In this document: positions 37,417 through 46,655 of the stretch, in pieces
Layout: each line of letters starts with the position of its first letter
Position numbering within the stretch: position 1 is the stretch's first letter
NCBI RefSeq assembly: GCF_002939705.1
Contig: NZ_MDCB01000001.1
Location: 186,001-250,000 of the forward strand
Origin: Xanthomonas albilineans
Lineage (GTDB): Bacteria; Pseudomonadota; Gammaproteobacteria; Xanthomonadales; Xanthomonadaceae
DNA length: 64,000 nucleotides
Direction of reading: 5' to 3'
Notes under the pieces: generated by a model
Seen by the model: only the letters and a program-made list of their open reading frames with translations
Databases searched by the model: none
Told to the model about the DNA's origin: nothing
Position numbers and translations under genes: made by a program

Positions 37417-38208
37417 TTACGCAGTGAGCTGGCGCGCGGCATCGAAGGCGGCGTCGAACAGCCGTTGCACCGGCGGCCCCATTTCGTTGACCAGAATTGC
37501 CAGCAGCGCTAATCCAAGCACCATCGCCACCGGCAGACCGATCTGGATCGGATTCAGCGCTGGCGCGGCCTTGGCCAATGCGCCGAAGGCCAGGTTGACC
37601 GCCAACATCGCCACTATCACTGGCAACGCCAAGGTCAGCGCACCGCGCATCATGCTCATAAAAAAGTCCGGTGCGACGGTGATCATGGCCTGCGCATCCG
37701 GCAACGCACTGCCGATCGGCAGCGCTTTGTAGCTATCCACGAGTAGCGCCACGACCGCCAGATGCCCATTGGCGGTGAAGAACAGCAGGCCGAAAGCCAG
37801 GTAAAACCATTGCCCGATCACGCCGGAATTGACTCCGCGCAGTGGGTCGGCCATTTGCGCGAAGCCCAGTCCCGTACTCTGCGAGATCATTTCCCCGGCC
37901 ATTGCGCCGGCCTCGAAGATCATCCTCAACATGAAGCCCATACTGGCACCGACGGCCAATTCACGTGCCACGCTGAGGACGACCGTGGCGTCAAAGCCAT
38001 TCCAGTCCGGCACTGGCGGCAACAGCGGGGCTAGTGCCATTGCCAGGGTGGCGGCCAGGATTACTCGGATGCGAGCCGGAATCGCGCGGGTGCCGACCAG
38101 TGGCATCACCATCAGCATCGCGCCGATGCGCAGCATGGTCCACAGGATTGCGCCGATCATCGCGAATGCACGCGAGCCGTCGATGACCATTTGTGTGGCG
38201 GCGTCCAT
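37417..38208 (-). CDS. fliR: Flagellar export protein FliR
   Basis: A 263-residue integral membrane protein with about six hydrophobic helices, part of the FliPQR export gate core. Family-like segments are MLRIGAMLMVMPLVGTRAIPARIRV and GEMISQSTGLGFAQMADP near the middle. It follows fliQ by 13 bp and closes the fliL-to-fliR series before the flhB promoter. Confidence 0.96.
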   Translation of the reverse strand: MDAATQMVIDGSRAFAMIGAILWTMLRIGAMLMVMPLVGTRAIPARIRVILAATLAMALAPLLPPVPDWNGFDATVVLSVARELAVGASMGFMLRMIFEAGAMAGEMISQSTGLGFAQMADPLRGVNSGVIGQWFYLAFGLLFFTANGHLAVVALLVDSYKALPIGSALPDAQAMITVAPDFFMSMMRGALTLALPVIVAMLAVNLAFGALAKAAPALNPIQIGLPVAMVLGLALLAILVNEMGPPVQRLFDAAFDAARQLTA

Positions 38209-38221
38209 CCCGGTGCGGCCG

Positions 38222-38491
38222 CTAGCCGATTAGATGCGGGATGCGCTGGAACAGCAGCGTGGTGTACTCCACCAGGTGCGCGAGCAGCATACTGCCGGTG
38301 GCAAATAGCATCGCGGTCAGGGCGATGACCTTGGCGATGAAGGCGATGGTCGGCTCGTTGAGCTGTGTCGCAGCCTGAAACACGCCGATCACCACGCCGA
38401 CCACCAGCATCGCCAGCAGCAATGGGCCGGCGACCCATAACACGGTGACCAGGCCGCCACGCAGTTCGGTCAGGGCCAGTTCGGGACTCAT
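38222..38491 (-). CDS. fliQ: Flagellar export protein FliQ
   Basis: 89 residues with two membrane helices (VLWVAGPLLLAMLVVGVVIGVF and the second near residues 50-75) and the family phrase AATQLNEPTIAFIAKVIAL. It is part of the FliPQR export channel. It starts 4 bp after the fliP stop. Confidence 0.97.
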   Translation of the reverse strand: MSPELALTELRGGLVTVLWVAGPLLLAMLVVGVVIGVFQAATQLNEPTIAFIAKVIALTAMLFATGSMLLAHLVEYTTLLFQRIPHLIG

Positions 38492-38495
38492 CGGC

Positions 38496-39311
38496 TCACA
38501 CTCCGTTGAAACTCGCGGCGAGCGTGCCGACGGTCAGTACCCAGCCGTCGACCAGCACGAACAGCAGGATCTTGAACGGTGCCGAGATCAACATCGGCGA
38601 CATCATCATCATGCCCATCGACATCAGTACGCTGGCGACCACCAGGTCGATGATCACGAACGGAATGAAGATCAGGAAGCCGATTTCGAAAGCGGTTTTC
38701 AGTTCGCTGGTGACGAAGGAGGCCACCAGCACCGGGAACGGGATCGCGTCGGGACTGCTATAAGTGCCGTTGCCGGCCATGCCGGCGAAGGTCATCAGGT
38801 CGCTTTCGCGGATCTGGGCCAGCATGAAGGCGCGTAGCGGCTGGGTGGTCAGGGTCCAGGCAGTTTGAAAATCGATCTGCCCGTTGAGGTAAGGACTCAT
38901 GCCATGGTCCCAGGCTTTTTCCCACACCGGCATCATCACCAAGGCGGTCAGGAACAGCGCCAGGCCCATCAATACCTGATTGGATGGAGTTTGCCCGGTG
39001 CCCATCGCCTGGCGCAGCAAGCCGAGCACGATGGTGATGCGAGTGAACGCGGTCAGCACCAGCAGCATCGATGGCAGCAGGGTGATAGCGGTCATCAACA
39101 GCAGGGTTTGCAGCGGCAGACTGACCGACTGTGCACCGATCTTGCCGACATTGACGTCTGGCAACGAGGGCAGGGCGGGGCCGCTGTTCTGTGCGGTCGC
39201 TGCAACGGTGTGCGCCGCCTGCGCCCAGGCCAGTGTCGGTAGCAGGCTCAACGTCAGCAGGAGCAGTAACAGACGCAGGCGGCGCGCGTTCCGGTTCCAA
39301 CGAAGCGACAT
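38496..39311 (-). CDS. fliP: Flagellar export protein FliP
   Basis: 271 residues with a cleavable signal peptide (RLRLLLLLLTLSLLPTLAWAQA), as usual for FliP, then four membrane helices. Family segments include LLLMTAITLLPSMLLVLTAFTRI, LRQAMGTGQTPSNQVLMGLALF and FIPFVIIDLVVASVLMSMGMMM. The ATG at 39311 lies 2 bp after the fliO stop; the frame upstream of it is a shadow of fliO. Confidence 0.97.
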   Translation of the reverse strand: MSLRWNRNARRLRLLLLLLTLSLLPTLAWAQAAHTVAATAQNSGPALPSLPDVNVGKIGAQSVSLPLQTLLLMTAITLLPSMLLVLTAFTRITIVLGLLRQAMGTGQTPSNQVLMGLALFLTALVMMPVWEKAWDHGMSPYLNGQIDFQTAWTLTTQPLRAFMLAQIRESDLMTFAGMAGNGTYSSPDAIPFPVLVASFVTSELKTAFEIGFLIFIPFVIIDLVVASVLMSMGMMMMSPMLISAPFKILLFVLVDGWVLTVGTLAASFNGV

Positions 39312-39313
39312 GA

Positions 39314-39730
39314 TTATTTTTCCTTGCGTAGCTTCTGCGCCAGCAACTGGGCGAAATCGGGAAGGTGCTTGAGTGGCTTGAGGGTGGGTAGCGATGGTGC
39401 CGATACCTGCGGTAGCGGCTCGGGCAGGCGATGCAAGGTGCTGACGCCACCAGGCGAGACCCCGAGCAGCAATTGTTCGCCGTTGACATCGATTACCACC
39501 ACGCGCTCCTTGGCCCCGACCGCCAGGCTGGCGACGACGCGCAAGCCATCGGTTGGACGGAAGCCGCTGCCGGGCAGGCGCTTGAGTACCCATGCCATCG
39601 CCAGAATCAGGCCCAGCACGAGTAGCAGGGCGAACACCGCACCGAGCAGGCTGGGCGGTGACGGCGCCGCGCTGCCGATTCCCGAGGTGCTCTTGGCTGC
39701 CTGCGTGGCGACCGCAAGCAATGTGCTCAC
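39314..39730 (-). CDS. fliO: Flagellar export assembly protein FliO
   Basis: 138 residues with one membrane helix (VFALLLVLGLILAMAWVLKRL, residues about 34-54) and a cytoplasmic domain (LRVVASLAVGAKERVVVIDVNGEQLLLGV) typical of FliO. It helps assemble FliP into the export gate. It overlaps fliN by 4 bp. Confidence 0.93.
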   Translation of the reverse strand: MSTLLAVATQAAKSTSGIGSAAPSPPSLLGAVFALLLVLGLILAMAWVLKRLPGSGFRPTDGLRVVASLAVGAKERVVVIDVNGEQLLLGVSPGGVSTLHRLPEPLPQVSAPSLPTLKPLKHLPDFAQLLAQKLRKEK

Positions 39731-40065
39731 CGCAGTCTCCGGATGCGTTCGCTGGGGCTGACCACATCGGTCAAGCGCACGCCGAAGCGGTCGTTGATCG
39801 TCACCACTTCGCCGTGCGCGATCAAGGTGCCGTTGACGTACACGTCCAGTGGCTCGCCGGCGCCGCGCTCCAGTTCCACCACCGAGCCCTGGTTGAGTTG
39901 CAGCAGGTTGCGGATCGGGATGCGGCTGCGACCGACTTCCAGCGACAGGGTGATCGGTACGTCGAGGATCACGTCCAGATTCAGGTCGTTGGTTTCTGCC
40001 ACGGTCTCCTGCTGGAGGCTTTCGAACTGGGCCGGTTCGGCCTGGTTAGTCTCGTTCTGACTCAT
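39727..40065 (-). CDS. fliN: Flagellar motor switch protein FliN
   Basis: 112 residues. The C-terminal SpoA domain is clear (VILDVPITLSLEVGRSRIPI, LDVYVNGTLIAHGEVVTIND, RFGVRLTDVVSPSERI). It is a C-ring component that also docks FliH. The ATG at 40065 overlaps the fliM stop by 4 bp, which fixes it against the longer frame. Confidence 0.97.
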   Translation of the reverse strand: MSQNETNQAEPAQFESLQQETVAETNDLNLDVILDVPITLSLEVGRSRIPIRNLLQLNQGSVVELERGAGEPLDVYVNGTLIAHGEVVTINDRFGVRLTDVVSPSERIRRLR

Positions 40066-41069
40066 GGTGCGTCTTCCTGGAAAGCGGGGCGGCGGCGCAG
40101 CGCGCCGGGGGGATGAGTGGCGGTGATCTTGACCGCGTTTTGACCTTGGGAGACGCCGAATTCCCCAGTGAACACCGGGATGTTTTCTACGCACAGCGGT
40201 ACTTGCTTGGGCAGATCGATTGGCAGGATGTCGCCGATCCTCAGTCGGGTCAGCTCGCGCAAGCTCATTTCCTTCTGTGCTAGCACACTGGAAATAGTGA
40301 CTTCCGAACCGTACAGCTGCTCGCGCAGCATGATGTTCCAGCTTTCGTCGCGGTCCACGCGGTCGCTCTGGATGCCGGCGTCGAGCAGTTCACGGATGGG
40401 CTCCAGCATCGAGTACGGTAGGGTCACGTGTATTTCCCCGCCGCCGCCTTCCAGCTCGACGTGGAAGCGGCTGACCACTACGTACTCGCGTGGGGTGACG
40501 ATGTTCGCGAAGTGCGGGTTGACCTCGGAGTTGAGGTATTCGAACTCCACGTTCATCACCGGTGCCCAGGCTTCGTGCAGGTCGGCGAAGGTTTGCTTGA
40601 GCATCAGTTGGATCACCCGCATCTCGGTGGGGGTGAACTCGCGGCCTTCGATGCGGGTGGGGTAGCGGCCATCGCCACCGAAGAAGTTATCGACCACCGT
40701 GAACACCAGGGTTGGTTCGAACACGATCAGGCCGGTGCCGCGCAGCGGTTTGAATTTAATGAGGTTCAAGTTGCTGGGGACGTACAGCGAATGCATGTAG
40801 TCGTTGAACTTGACCAGATCGATGCCGCGCACTGACAGGTCGGCCGAGCGCCTGATCAGGTTGAACAGGCCGATCCGGCACAGCCGCGCGAAACGCTCGT
40901 TGACCATCTCCAGCGTGGGCATGCGCCCACGGATGATCCGATCCTGACTGGAGAAGTCGTATTGGCGCGCCTCGCCTGGTGACGTAGGCGCAGGCTCGGT
41001 ATCCACCACGCCGGCATCGACCCCATGCAACAGGGCATCGATTTCGTCTTGGGAAAGCAGGTCGCTCAT
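40062..41069 (-). CDS. fliM: Flagellar motor switch protein FliM
   Basis: 335 residues. The N-terminal CheY-P-binding peptide is present (LLSQDEIDALLHGV), followed by the CheC-like middle domain (MPTLEMVNERFARLCRIGLFN) and a C-terminal SpoA-like domain (LRELTRLRIGDILPIDLPKQVP). It is the target of the CheY at 30285. It lies 15 bp after fliL. Confidence 0.98.
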   Translation of the reverse strand: MSDLLSQDEIDALLHGVDAGVVDTEPAPTSPGEARQYDFSSQDRIIRGRMPTLEMVNERFARLCRIGLFNLIRRSADLSVRGIDLVKFNDYMHSLYVPSNLNLIKFKPLRGTGLIVFEPTLVFTVVDNFFGGDGRYPTRIEGREFTPTEMRVIQLMLKQTFADLHEAWAPVMNVEFEYLNSEVNPHFANIVTPREYVVVSRFHVELEGGGGEIHVTLPYSMLEPIRELLDAGIQSDRVDRDESWNIMLREQLYGSEVTISSVLAQKEMSLRELTRLRIGDILPIDLPKQVPLCVENIPVFTGEFGVSQGQNAVKITATHPPGALRRRPAFQEDAP

Positions 41070-41084
41070 GGTGATGGCGCCTTA

Positions 41085-41612
41085 TTACTGGGTCACGAAG
41101 CTGGTGAAAAGCAATTCTTCCACGCACTTCTTGCCGGTTTCGCTGGTCATCAGCTTCTGCGCGTCGGCCAGTGCGCTTTCTTGTAGCTTTTTACGTCCAG
41201 CGATATCGGTGATGTCCTGCGCCTTGACCTGCGAGAACAACATCAGCAGGTGAGCACGGATTGCCGGTGCGTTTTCGGTGATTAGTTTCAGTTCTTCCGG
41301 GTCACGGGTCATCAGTTGCACCTCCAGTTGCAGGTAGTGCGGGCCGTCCTGAGGCCCCCCGTTGAGATTGACCACGAATGCCGGTTCCATCGCGAAGTAT
41401 TGTGCTGGCTTGGGGACCTCGGCGGCCTTGGCCTCGGCTTTTTCGTGGCCTGCCCCTGCCTCCGGCTTCTTCTTCAGGAAGAAAAATGCGCCAGCGCCAC
41501 CGCCGCCGAGCAACAGCACCGCCGCGATGACGACGATCAGCAGTTTCTTCTTCGACTTGCCGCCCTCAGGGGCGTCCTTGGCGTCTTTATTCGATTTGTC
41601 GGCGGCTGACAC
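41085..41612 (-). CDS. fliL: Flagellar basal body-associated protein FliL
   Basis: 175 residues: a Lys/Asp-rich cytoplasmic N-terminus, one membrane helix (LLIVVIAAVLLLGGGGAGAFFFL) and a periplasmic domain (LQLEVQLMTRDPEELKLIT). FliL associates with the stators and supports torque or swarming. It starts with GTG at 41612, preceded by AGGA. It is the first gene of fliLMNOPQR, 35 bp after a sigma-54 promoter. Confidence 0.94.
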   Translation of the reverse strand: MSAADKSNKDAKDAPEGGKSKKKLLIVVIAAVLLLGGGGAGAFFFLKKKPEAGAGHEKAEAKAAEVPKPAQYFAMEPAFVVNLNGGPQDGPHYLQLEVQLMTRDPEELKLITENAPAIRAHLLMLFSQVKAQDITDIAGRKKLQESALADAQKLMTSETGKKCVEELLFTSFVTQ

Positions 41613-41646
41613 GGATCGTTCCTAAAATGGAGGCTCCCCCTGTGAA

Positions 41647-41662
41647 TGCAATCTGTGTGCCG
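41647..41662 (-). promoter_or_regulatory. Predicted sigma-54 promoter of fliLMNOPQR
   Basis: Minus strand: CGGCAC and TTGCA with the GG-N10-GC core, -12 ending about 35 bp before the GTG start of fliL. Confidence 0.75.
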
Positions 41663-41720
41663 AAATGACGCCGGCGAAGTGCCGGACATTTGACGGGTAA
41701 TCGTCCCCTCTTCGTCATCT

Positions 41721-41755
41721 GGGAAAGCTTGATTTCTATAGGGCTCAAGCTTCCC
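41721..41755 (-). terminator. Inverted repeat after fliK, possible terminator
   Basis: GGGAAAGCTTGA pairs with TCAAGCTTCCC around a 12-base loop, about 45 bp after the fliK stop and before the fliL promoter. No T-run follows on the minus strand, so it may only be a weak terminator. Confidence 0.45.
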
Positions 41756-41801
41756 GTGCGATGCGGTGCCCTGTCCCGTGCGACAGAGCGGGGCGTGCCG
41801 A

Positions 41802-43190
41802 TTATGCGTAGGCGTCCAACAGGCCTCGCTGGCGCAGCATCATCGTCGGAATTTCGACGTTGCCGATCCGCTCTTCGGCCACTTCGCCGCTGCCATTGGC
41901 ATACTGCTGCGGCATGTTCGGCGTTCCGGCTTGTTGCTGTTGTGGCTGGTGGCCAACATCGGCCTGACCGAGTTGGAATCCGTGCTGCCCCAGCATTTCG
42001 CGTAGCCGCGGCAGGCTGTTTTCCACTGCTTGGCGGACGTTGGCTTGGGCACTAGTGAAGCTGGCGTTGACCTGGTCACCGGCCAAGTGCAGGCGCACTT
42101 CGATCGGCCCCAGTTCGGCTGGATTGAGTTTGATGTGCGCATGGCCGATTGTCTGGTCGGCCAACCAACTAATGCGTGCCCCCAGTTCCTCGTCGAAGTG
42201 CGTGCTGTGCAGGTTTGGGGTCGGGGTTGGTGAGCCAGTGAACGGCGTGGCCGCGTCCATCGCCCTGGCGGCGGTTTGTATACCGGTTGATGCGAGCAGA
42301 TTGATCGGTGTGCTATCTGCGTGGGTGGCGTCGCTGCTGTCGGTGTGCTTGTCGTCGATCGCAGCGGTGATCGCTGCCAAGGTCGCCACTGGGGCTGCGG
42401 TTTCGCTGCCAGTCGTCTTGGCGTTGCTGGCGACTTGGGCCAGCATTGTACCGAAACTGTTGGCGGCGTTGACCCCAGCATTAGCCGTGGCGCTGGTCGC
42501 CGACGTGGTTGTGGTATCGGTGCCGCTTGCGGTCGTTGTGGTCGTTGCGCTGGCGCCCACGCCCTGGGATACGCCAGGAGATAAGGTGTCTCCGCCGAGT
42601 AAGGCGCCGATCTCCTTGGTGGCGGTTCCGGCGATACCGATCGCAAGTCCGGTGGCAGCACCTAGAGGGGCGGTATTCGCGGCGGGCAGTACAGCTGCAC
42701 CAATCGCCGGCAACAGGCCCAAGCCGATCCCGGCCAAGCCGGTCGGTGGCCAGGCGCTATCGTCCTTATTTTGGTCGCCCTGCTTGGCTGCTGCCTTGTC
42801 CTTGGTCGGTACTTTGGCGTCGGCGCTGCTTTTGTCGCTTTCCTGCGCGACCTTGTCACCAGCCTGAGCGACGTTGCCACCTGCCTGCGCGACGTTACCG
42901 CCAGTCTGTGCGCTGCGTGCTGGATCGTTGGCGCTGTCGCCGCTTGCTACAGGGCGTTTGCCGGCGTCGTCTTGGTTGGATGCGGATGGTTGCGCTTTTT
43001 TGCTCGGCTCTGTGGTTTGCGGTGTGCTCGGCTGTGGGGTCGGCGTGGATGCGTCACGCGGCCCGTCGCCACCGAGCAGCTTGTCAAAATCCTTGTCGCC
43101 GCTGTAGTCGTTGCTCTGCGTCTCGGTGCCGTTATTACCGAGTTGGCTGGAACGACCGCTGCCGCTCAGCGCGGAAAGTGCGTTATTCAT
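41802..43190 (-). CDS. fliK: Flagellar hook-length control protein FliK
   Basis: 462 residues. About 330 residues of low-complexity Ala/Thr/Gly/Asp sequence, including a short 7-residue repeat (AQAGGNV), precede the C-terminal Flg_hook domain (HIKLNPAELGPIEVRLHLAGDQVNASFT, then VRQAVENSLPRLREMLGQHG). The low-complexity part is the expected molecular ruler; the C-terminus signals FlhB to switch substrates. It overlaps fliJ by 4 bp. It ends the fliE-to-fliK unit before a hairpin. Confidence 0.93.
   Translation of the reverse strand: MNNALSALSGSGRSSQLGNNGTETQSNDYSGDKDFDKLLGGDGPRDASTPTPQPSTPQTTEPSKKAQPSASNQDDAGKRPVASGDSANDPARSAQTGGNVAQAGGNVAQAGDKVAQESDKSSADAKVPTKDKAAAKQGDQNKDDSAWPPTGLAGIGLGLLPAIGAAVLPAANTAPLGAATGLAIGIAGTATKEIGALLGGDTLSPGVSQGVGASATTTTTASGTDTTTTSATSATANAGVNAANSFGTMLAQVASNAKTTGSETAAPVATLAAITAAIDDKHTDSSDATHADSTPINLLASTGIQTAARAMDAATPFTGSPTPTPNLHSTHFDEELGARISWLADQTIGHAHIKLNPAELGPIEVRLHLAGDQVNASFTSAQANVRQAVENSLPRLREMLGQHGFQLGQADVGHQPQQQQAGTPNMPQQYANGSGEVAEERIGNVEIPTMMLRQRGLLDAYA
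42847..42909 (-). repeat. Three 21-bp tandem repeats in fliK
   Basis: Three imperfect 21-bp units encode AQ(A/E)-type heptads around GGNVAQA. They lie in the ruler segment of FliK. Confidence 0.8.
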
Positions 43191-43654
43191 TGTCCGTCTC
43201 CGTTGCTGTGCTCGCGCTGCGCTGTCGCTGCGGTAATGCGAACGCGACGCGCGCCCAGGTCGTCCATCTCGCGTTGGCTGCGGCGGTCGTCGACTTTGCG
43301 TTCCTGCGCGCGGTAGCTGGCGGCTAACTGCTCTAGCACTTGCTTGTCACGGCTGGCCAGCAGCAGCCGGCTACGTTCTATTTCCACTTTCTCGCGGTTG
43401 CGGTCCACGGTCTGGCATTGCTGTTCTACAGCACTTTCCAAACGGTCCAGGAATGCGCGACGGTTGGCTAATTGTGCCAGGTTGGTGGCCGACATCTGAC
43501 TGTTGGCGTATTCCTCGGCATAGCGGCGCAATTCCTCCAGTCGCGACTCGTGGGTCGCCAGCACACGCTGGCGTTCGGCCAAATCGCGCGCGACCTCGTC
43601 CTGGTGTTGCTGGGCGCGGTTGAGCAAAGGTGCGAGACGCTTTGATTGCATCAT
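43187..43654 (-). CDS. fliJ: Flagellar export chaperone FliJ
   Basis: 155 residues, almost entirely a long coiled coil rich in Arg/Glu/Gln (RLAPLLNRAQQHQDEVARDLAERQRVL). FliJ sits in the centre of the FliI hexamer and links it to FlhA. It starts 3 bp after fliI and overlaps fliK by 4 bp. Its place between fliI and fliK is decisive, since FliJ sequences are poorly conserved. Confidence 0.92.
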   Translation of the reverse strand: MMQSKRLAPLLNRAQQHQDEVARDLAERQRVLATHESRLEELRRYAEEYANSQMSATNLAQLANRRAFLDRLESAVEQQCQTVDRNREKVEIERSRLLLASRDKQVLEQLAASYRAQERKVDDRRSQREMDDLGARRVRITAATAQREHSNGDGQ

Positions 43655-43657
43655 GGG

Positions 43658-45034
43658 TTAGTTCTCACGTTCAACCAGCCGCTTCAGTGCGTCTTGGCTA
43701 TGGGGAAGGTCTGCAGCTTTGGCGACGTCTTGTCCGAGGAATTCCATGATCTCCGGCCAGCGTTCCAGTGCTTCGTCCACGGCCGGATCGTTGCCACGTT
43801 GGTAGGCGCCGATGGTGATCAGGTCGCGGTTGGACGAATATGCCGATACAAGTCGTTTGAGTGCGCGGATGCGCAGCCGCCATGGTTCGTCGGCGATGTC
43901 CTGAACCACGCGGCTGACCGAGGATTCGATGTCGATGGCCGGATACAGGCCGCTATCGGCGACGCGCCGGGAGAGCAGAATGTGGCCATCGAGAATGGCG
44001 CGGGCGGCGTCGGCGATCGGGTCTTGCGGGTCGTCGCCTTCGGTCAGCACGGTGTAGAACGCGGTGATCGAGCCGCGGCCCTTGGCGCCATTACCGGCGC
44101 GCTCGACCAGTGCCGGTAGCTTGGCGAAGACCGAGGGCGGATAGCCGCGGGTGGTCGGTGGCTCGCCGACCGACAGGCCAATTTCGCGCTGCGCCTGGGC
44201 GAAACGGGTCAGCGAATCCATCAGCAGCAGGACGTTCAGTCCCTGGTCGCGGAACCATTCGGCGATGGCGGTGGCGCGGTAAGCGCCATGCAGGCGCGCC
44301 AGCGGCGGTCGGTCGGCCGGTGCGGCGACGACCACGGCGCGACGCAAGCCTTCCTCGCCCAGCGTGGTTTCGACAAAGTCGCGCACTTCGCGGCCGCGTT
44401 CGCCGATCAGCCCGACGACGATGATGTCGGCAGCGGTATAGCGGGTCATCATGCCGAGCAGCGTGGACTTGCCGACGCCGGAACCGGCGAATAGGCCGAC
44501 ACGCTGGCCGCGGCCGATCGGCAATAGTGCGTTGATCGCGCGCACGCCCACGTCCAACGGAGTGGTGATCGGTTCGCGAGCCAACGGGTTGATCGACACA
44601 CCGGCCATGCCCACAGAGCCTTCGGCGCGGATCGGACCCTTGCCGTCCAGCGGCACGCCGTCGGAGTCGATGACCCGGCCGAGCAGGCCTTCGCCGACTT
44701 CCACGCCGCCACGGCGATGCAGTGGCACCACCCGCGCGTTGGGCAGCAAACCATGGGTCTCGGCGCTGGGCATCAGCGAGGTGCGCTCGCCGGAGAAGCC
44801 GACCACTTCGGCATCGACCCAGCCGCCATCGACCTCGACCCTACAGATGGCGCCCATCGGCGCTTCGCAGCCGACTGCTTCCAGGGTCAAGCCCACCGCG
44901 CGGCGCAGGATACCCTCGCGGATCAGCCCACGGCCGTTTGCCGGGTCCAGGTCGAGATTGCCCAGGCGTGTGGCGACACGCAGGTTGCGTGCTTCCAGCC
45001 AGTCGCCGGGATGCGTGCCGAACAGCGCACTCAT
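43658..45034 (-). CDS. fliI: Flagellar export ATPase FliI
   Basis: 458 residues of the F1-ATPase beta-like family: Walker A FAGSGVGKSTLLG, VGLIGERGREVRDF, Walker B LLLMDSLTRFAQAQREIGL, and a helical C-terminus. It powers the release of export substrates from chaperones. It overlaps fliH by 4 bp. Confidence 0.98.
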   Translation of the reverse strand: MSALFGTHPGDWLEARNLRVATRLGNLDLDPANGRGLIREGILRRAVGLTLEAVGCEAPMGAICRVEVDGGWVDAEVVGFSGERTSLMPSAETHGLLPNARVVPLHRRGGVEVGEGLLGRVIDSDGVPLDGKGPIRAEGSVGMAGVSINPLAREPITTPLDVGVRAINALLPIGRGQRVGLFAGSGVGKSTLLGMMTRYTAADIIVVGLIGERGREVRDFVETTLGEEGLRRAVVVAAPADRPPLARLHGAYRATAIAEWFRDQGLNVLLLMDSLTRFAQAQREIGLSVGEPPTTRGYPPSVFAKLPALVERAGNGAKGRGSITAFYTVLTEGDDPQDPIADAARAILDGHILLSRRVADSGLYPAIDIESSVSRVVQDIADEPWRLRIRALKRLVSAYSSNRDLITIGAYQRGNDPAVDEALERWPEIMEFLGQDVAKAADLPHSQDALKRLVEREN

Positions 45035-45648
45035 AGCCCGGCTCCGGACTTGCGCATGACCGTTTCCAGCGCCGCACGCAGACGCGCATCGAGGGTGCCG
45101 TCGATCCGCACCGACTCGGCGTGTACACGCAGATCGCCGCGGCTCAGGCTCAGGTCGGGCACTAGCCGGATGCCTGCGTCCATTAATGTCAGCATCGGGG
45201 TCAGCGCGGCGATGTCGTCCGGGTGCAAGCGCACCTCGACGTCGCGATGCGCGCCGCCGACCGCGTCCAGTGCTTCGCCGACCAGTTCCGAGAGCAATCC
45301 CGGGTCGGTTTGGTAGGTGCGACCGACCAGACTGCCGGCGATGCGTACCGCCAATTCTCCCAGTGCGCCGACGACCTCGTTTTCCAGCCGTGCCAGTGGA
45401 CGCGAGAAATTGTCCAGAATGCCTTCGATCTGTGCGGTGAGGCGGCGGATTTCCGATTGTCCCTGAGCCAGGCCTTCGGCGTGGCCGCGTTCGAAACCTT
45501 CGTGTTGGGCTGCCGCCTCGATTGCCTGGATTTCTTCCAGGCTTGGCGGTCGCAGTACCGGTACTTCAGGGAGTGTCTCTTCGAGTGCCGCAGATGGTGG
45601 TGGTGCGTCCAGTTCCGGCGCCAGCCAGCGCACAACGTTGCCGTTCAT
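45031..45648 (-). CDS. fliH: Flagellar export protein FliH
   Basis: 205 residues. A helical middle (AAAQHEGFERGHAEGLAQGQ) with the Gly-spaced pattern typical of FliH is followed by a C-terminal domain resembling the peripheral stalk of ATP synthase (VRLHPDDIAALTPML). It regulates FliI and ties it to the C ring. It overlaps both fliG and fliI by 4 bp. Confidence 0.95.
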   Translation of the reverse strand: MNGNVVRWLAPELDAPPPSAALEETLPEVPVLRPPSLEEIQAIEAAAQHEGFERGHAEGLAQGQSEIRRLTAQIEGILDNFSRPLARLENEVVGALGELAVRIAGSLVGRTYQTDPGLLSELVGEALDAVGGAHRDVEVRLHPDDIAALTPMLTLMDAGIRLVPDLSLSRGDLRVHAESVRIDGTLDARLRAALETVMRKSGAGL

Positions 45649-46655
45649 ACCATGGCCTCCGCACCGCTGCCGCCGAGGACGATCACACCCTCATCGGCCA
45701 GGCGTCGCACGATGGCAAGAATTTCCTTCTGCGCCGCTTCTACGTCGGACAGACGCACCGGGCCGCGTGCTTCCATGTCTTCCAGCAGGATTTCGGCGGC
45801 ACGCTGGGACATGTTCTTGGTGATCTTTTCGCGCACCTTGATGTCGGCACCGCGCAGGGCCAGACCGAGGCGGTCGCCGCTGACCTCGCGCAACATGGTC
45901 TGTAGTCCGCGGTCGTCCAGTTCGACCAGGTTGTCGAACACGAACATCAGATCCTGGATGCGGCTGCCCAGGTCGGCGTCGATCTTGCTGATCGCTGCCA
46001 GCACGCCTTGGTCCGAGCCGCTCTCCATGAAGTTGAGGATGTTGGCGGCGACCTTGACGCCGCCGACGTTGGATGATTTCAAGTTCTGGTTGCCGGAGAA
46101 CTGCCGCTCCATGATCTCGTTGAGCTCGTTGAGCGCATTCGGTGGAATCCCATCGAGGGTCGCAATGCGCATCAGCACGTCGGCGCGGGTGCGTTCGGGC
46201 AGTAACTTCAGCGCCTCTGCGGCCTGGTCGCTATCCAGATGCGCCATCACGATGGAAATGATCTGTGGGTGTTCGTTGCGCACCAGGTCGGCGACCGCGC
46301 GCGGGTCCATCCACTTCAGCGTGTCAAGGCCGGTGGTGTTACGCCCGAGCAGGATGCGGTCGATCAGGCTGCCGGCCTTGTCGGCGCCTAATGCCTGTAC
46401 CAGCACGTTGCGGATGTAGTCGTCAGCACCCACGCCCAGTGAGGTTTTGCTGCCGAGCTCGGCATTGAAGTCCTCCATCACCTTCTCGACTTGATCGCGC
46501 GAGATGCCGGTCAGCGTGGCCATGGCGATGCCGATCTTCTGCACCTCTTTGGGGTCCATGTGCTTGAGCACTTCCGCCGCATCAGCCTCGCCGAGCGATA
46601 GCAGCAGCACCGCGGCGCGCTGGGTGCCATTCATCGGGCTTGCCTCAGGCTTCAC
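45645..46655 (-). CDS. fliG: Flagellar motor switch protein FliG
   Basis: 336 residues with the three FliG domains: N-terminal FliF-binding part (LLLSLGEADAAEVLKHMDPKE), middle domain with the EHPQ motif (LVRNEHPQIISIVMAHL) and C-terminal torque domain (MFVFDNLVELDDRGLQTML, then charged residues). It transmits stator torque to the rotor. It overlaps the 3' end of fliF by 11 bp. Confidence 0.98.
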   Translation of the reverse strand: MKPEASPMNGTQRAAVLLLSLGEADAAEVLKHMDPKEVQKIGIAMATLTGISRDQVEKVMEDFNAELGSKTSLGVGADDYIRNVLVQALGADKAGSLIDRILLGRNTTGLDTLKWMDPRAVADLVRNEHPQIISIVMAHLDSDQAAEALKLLPERTRADVLMRIATLDGIPPNALNELNEIMERQFSGNQNLKSSNVGGVKVAANILNFMESGSDQGVLAAISKIDADLGSRIQDLMFVFDNLVELDDRGLQTMLREVSGDRLGLALRGADIKVREKITKNMSQRAAEILLEDMEARGPVRLSDVEAAQKEILAIVRRLADEGVIVLGGSGAEAMV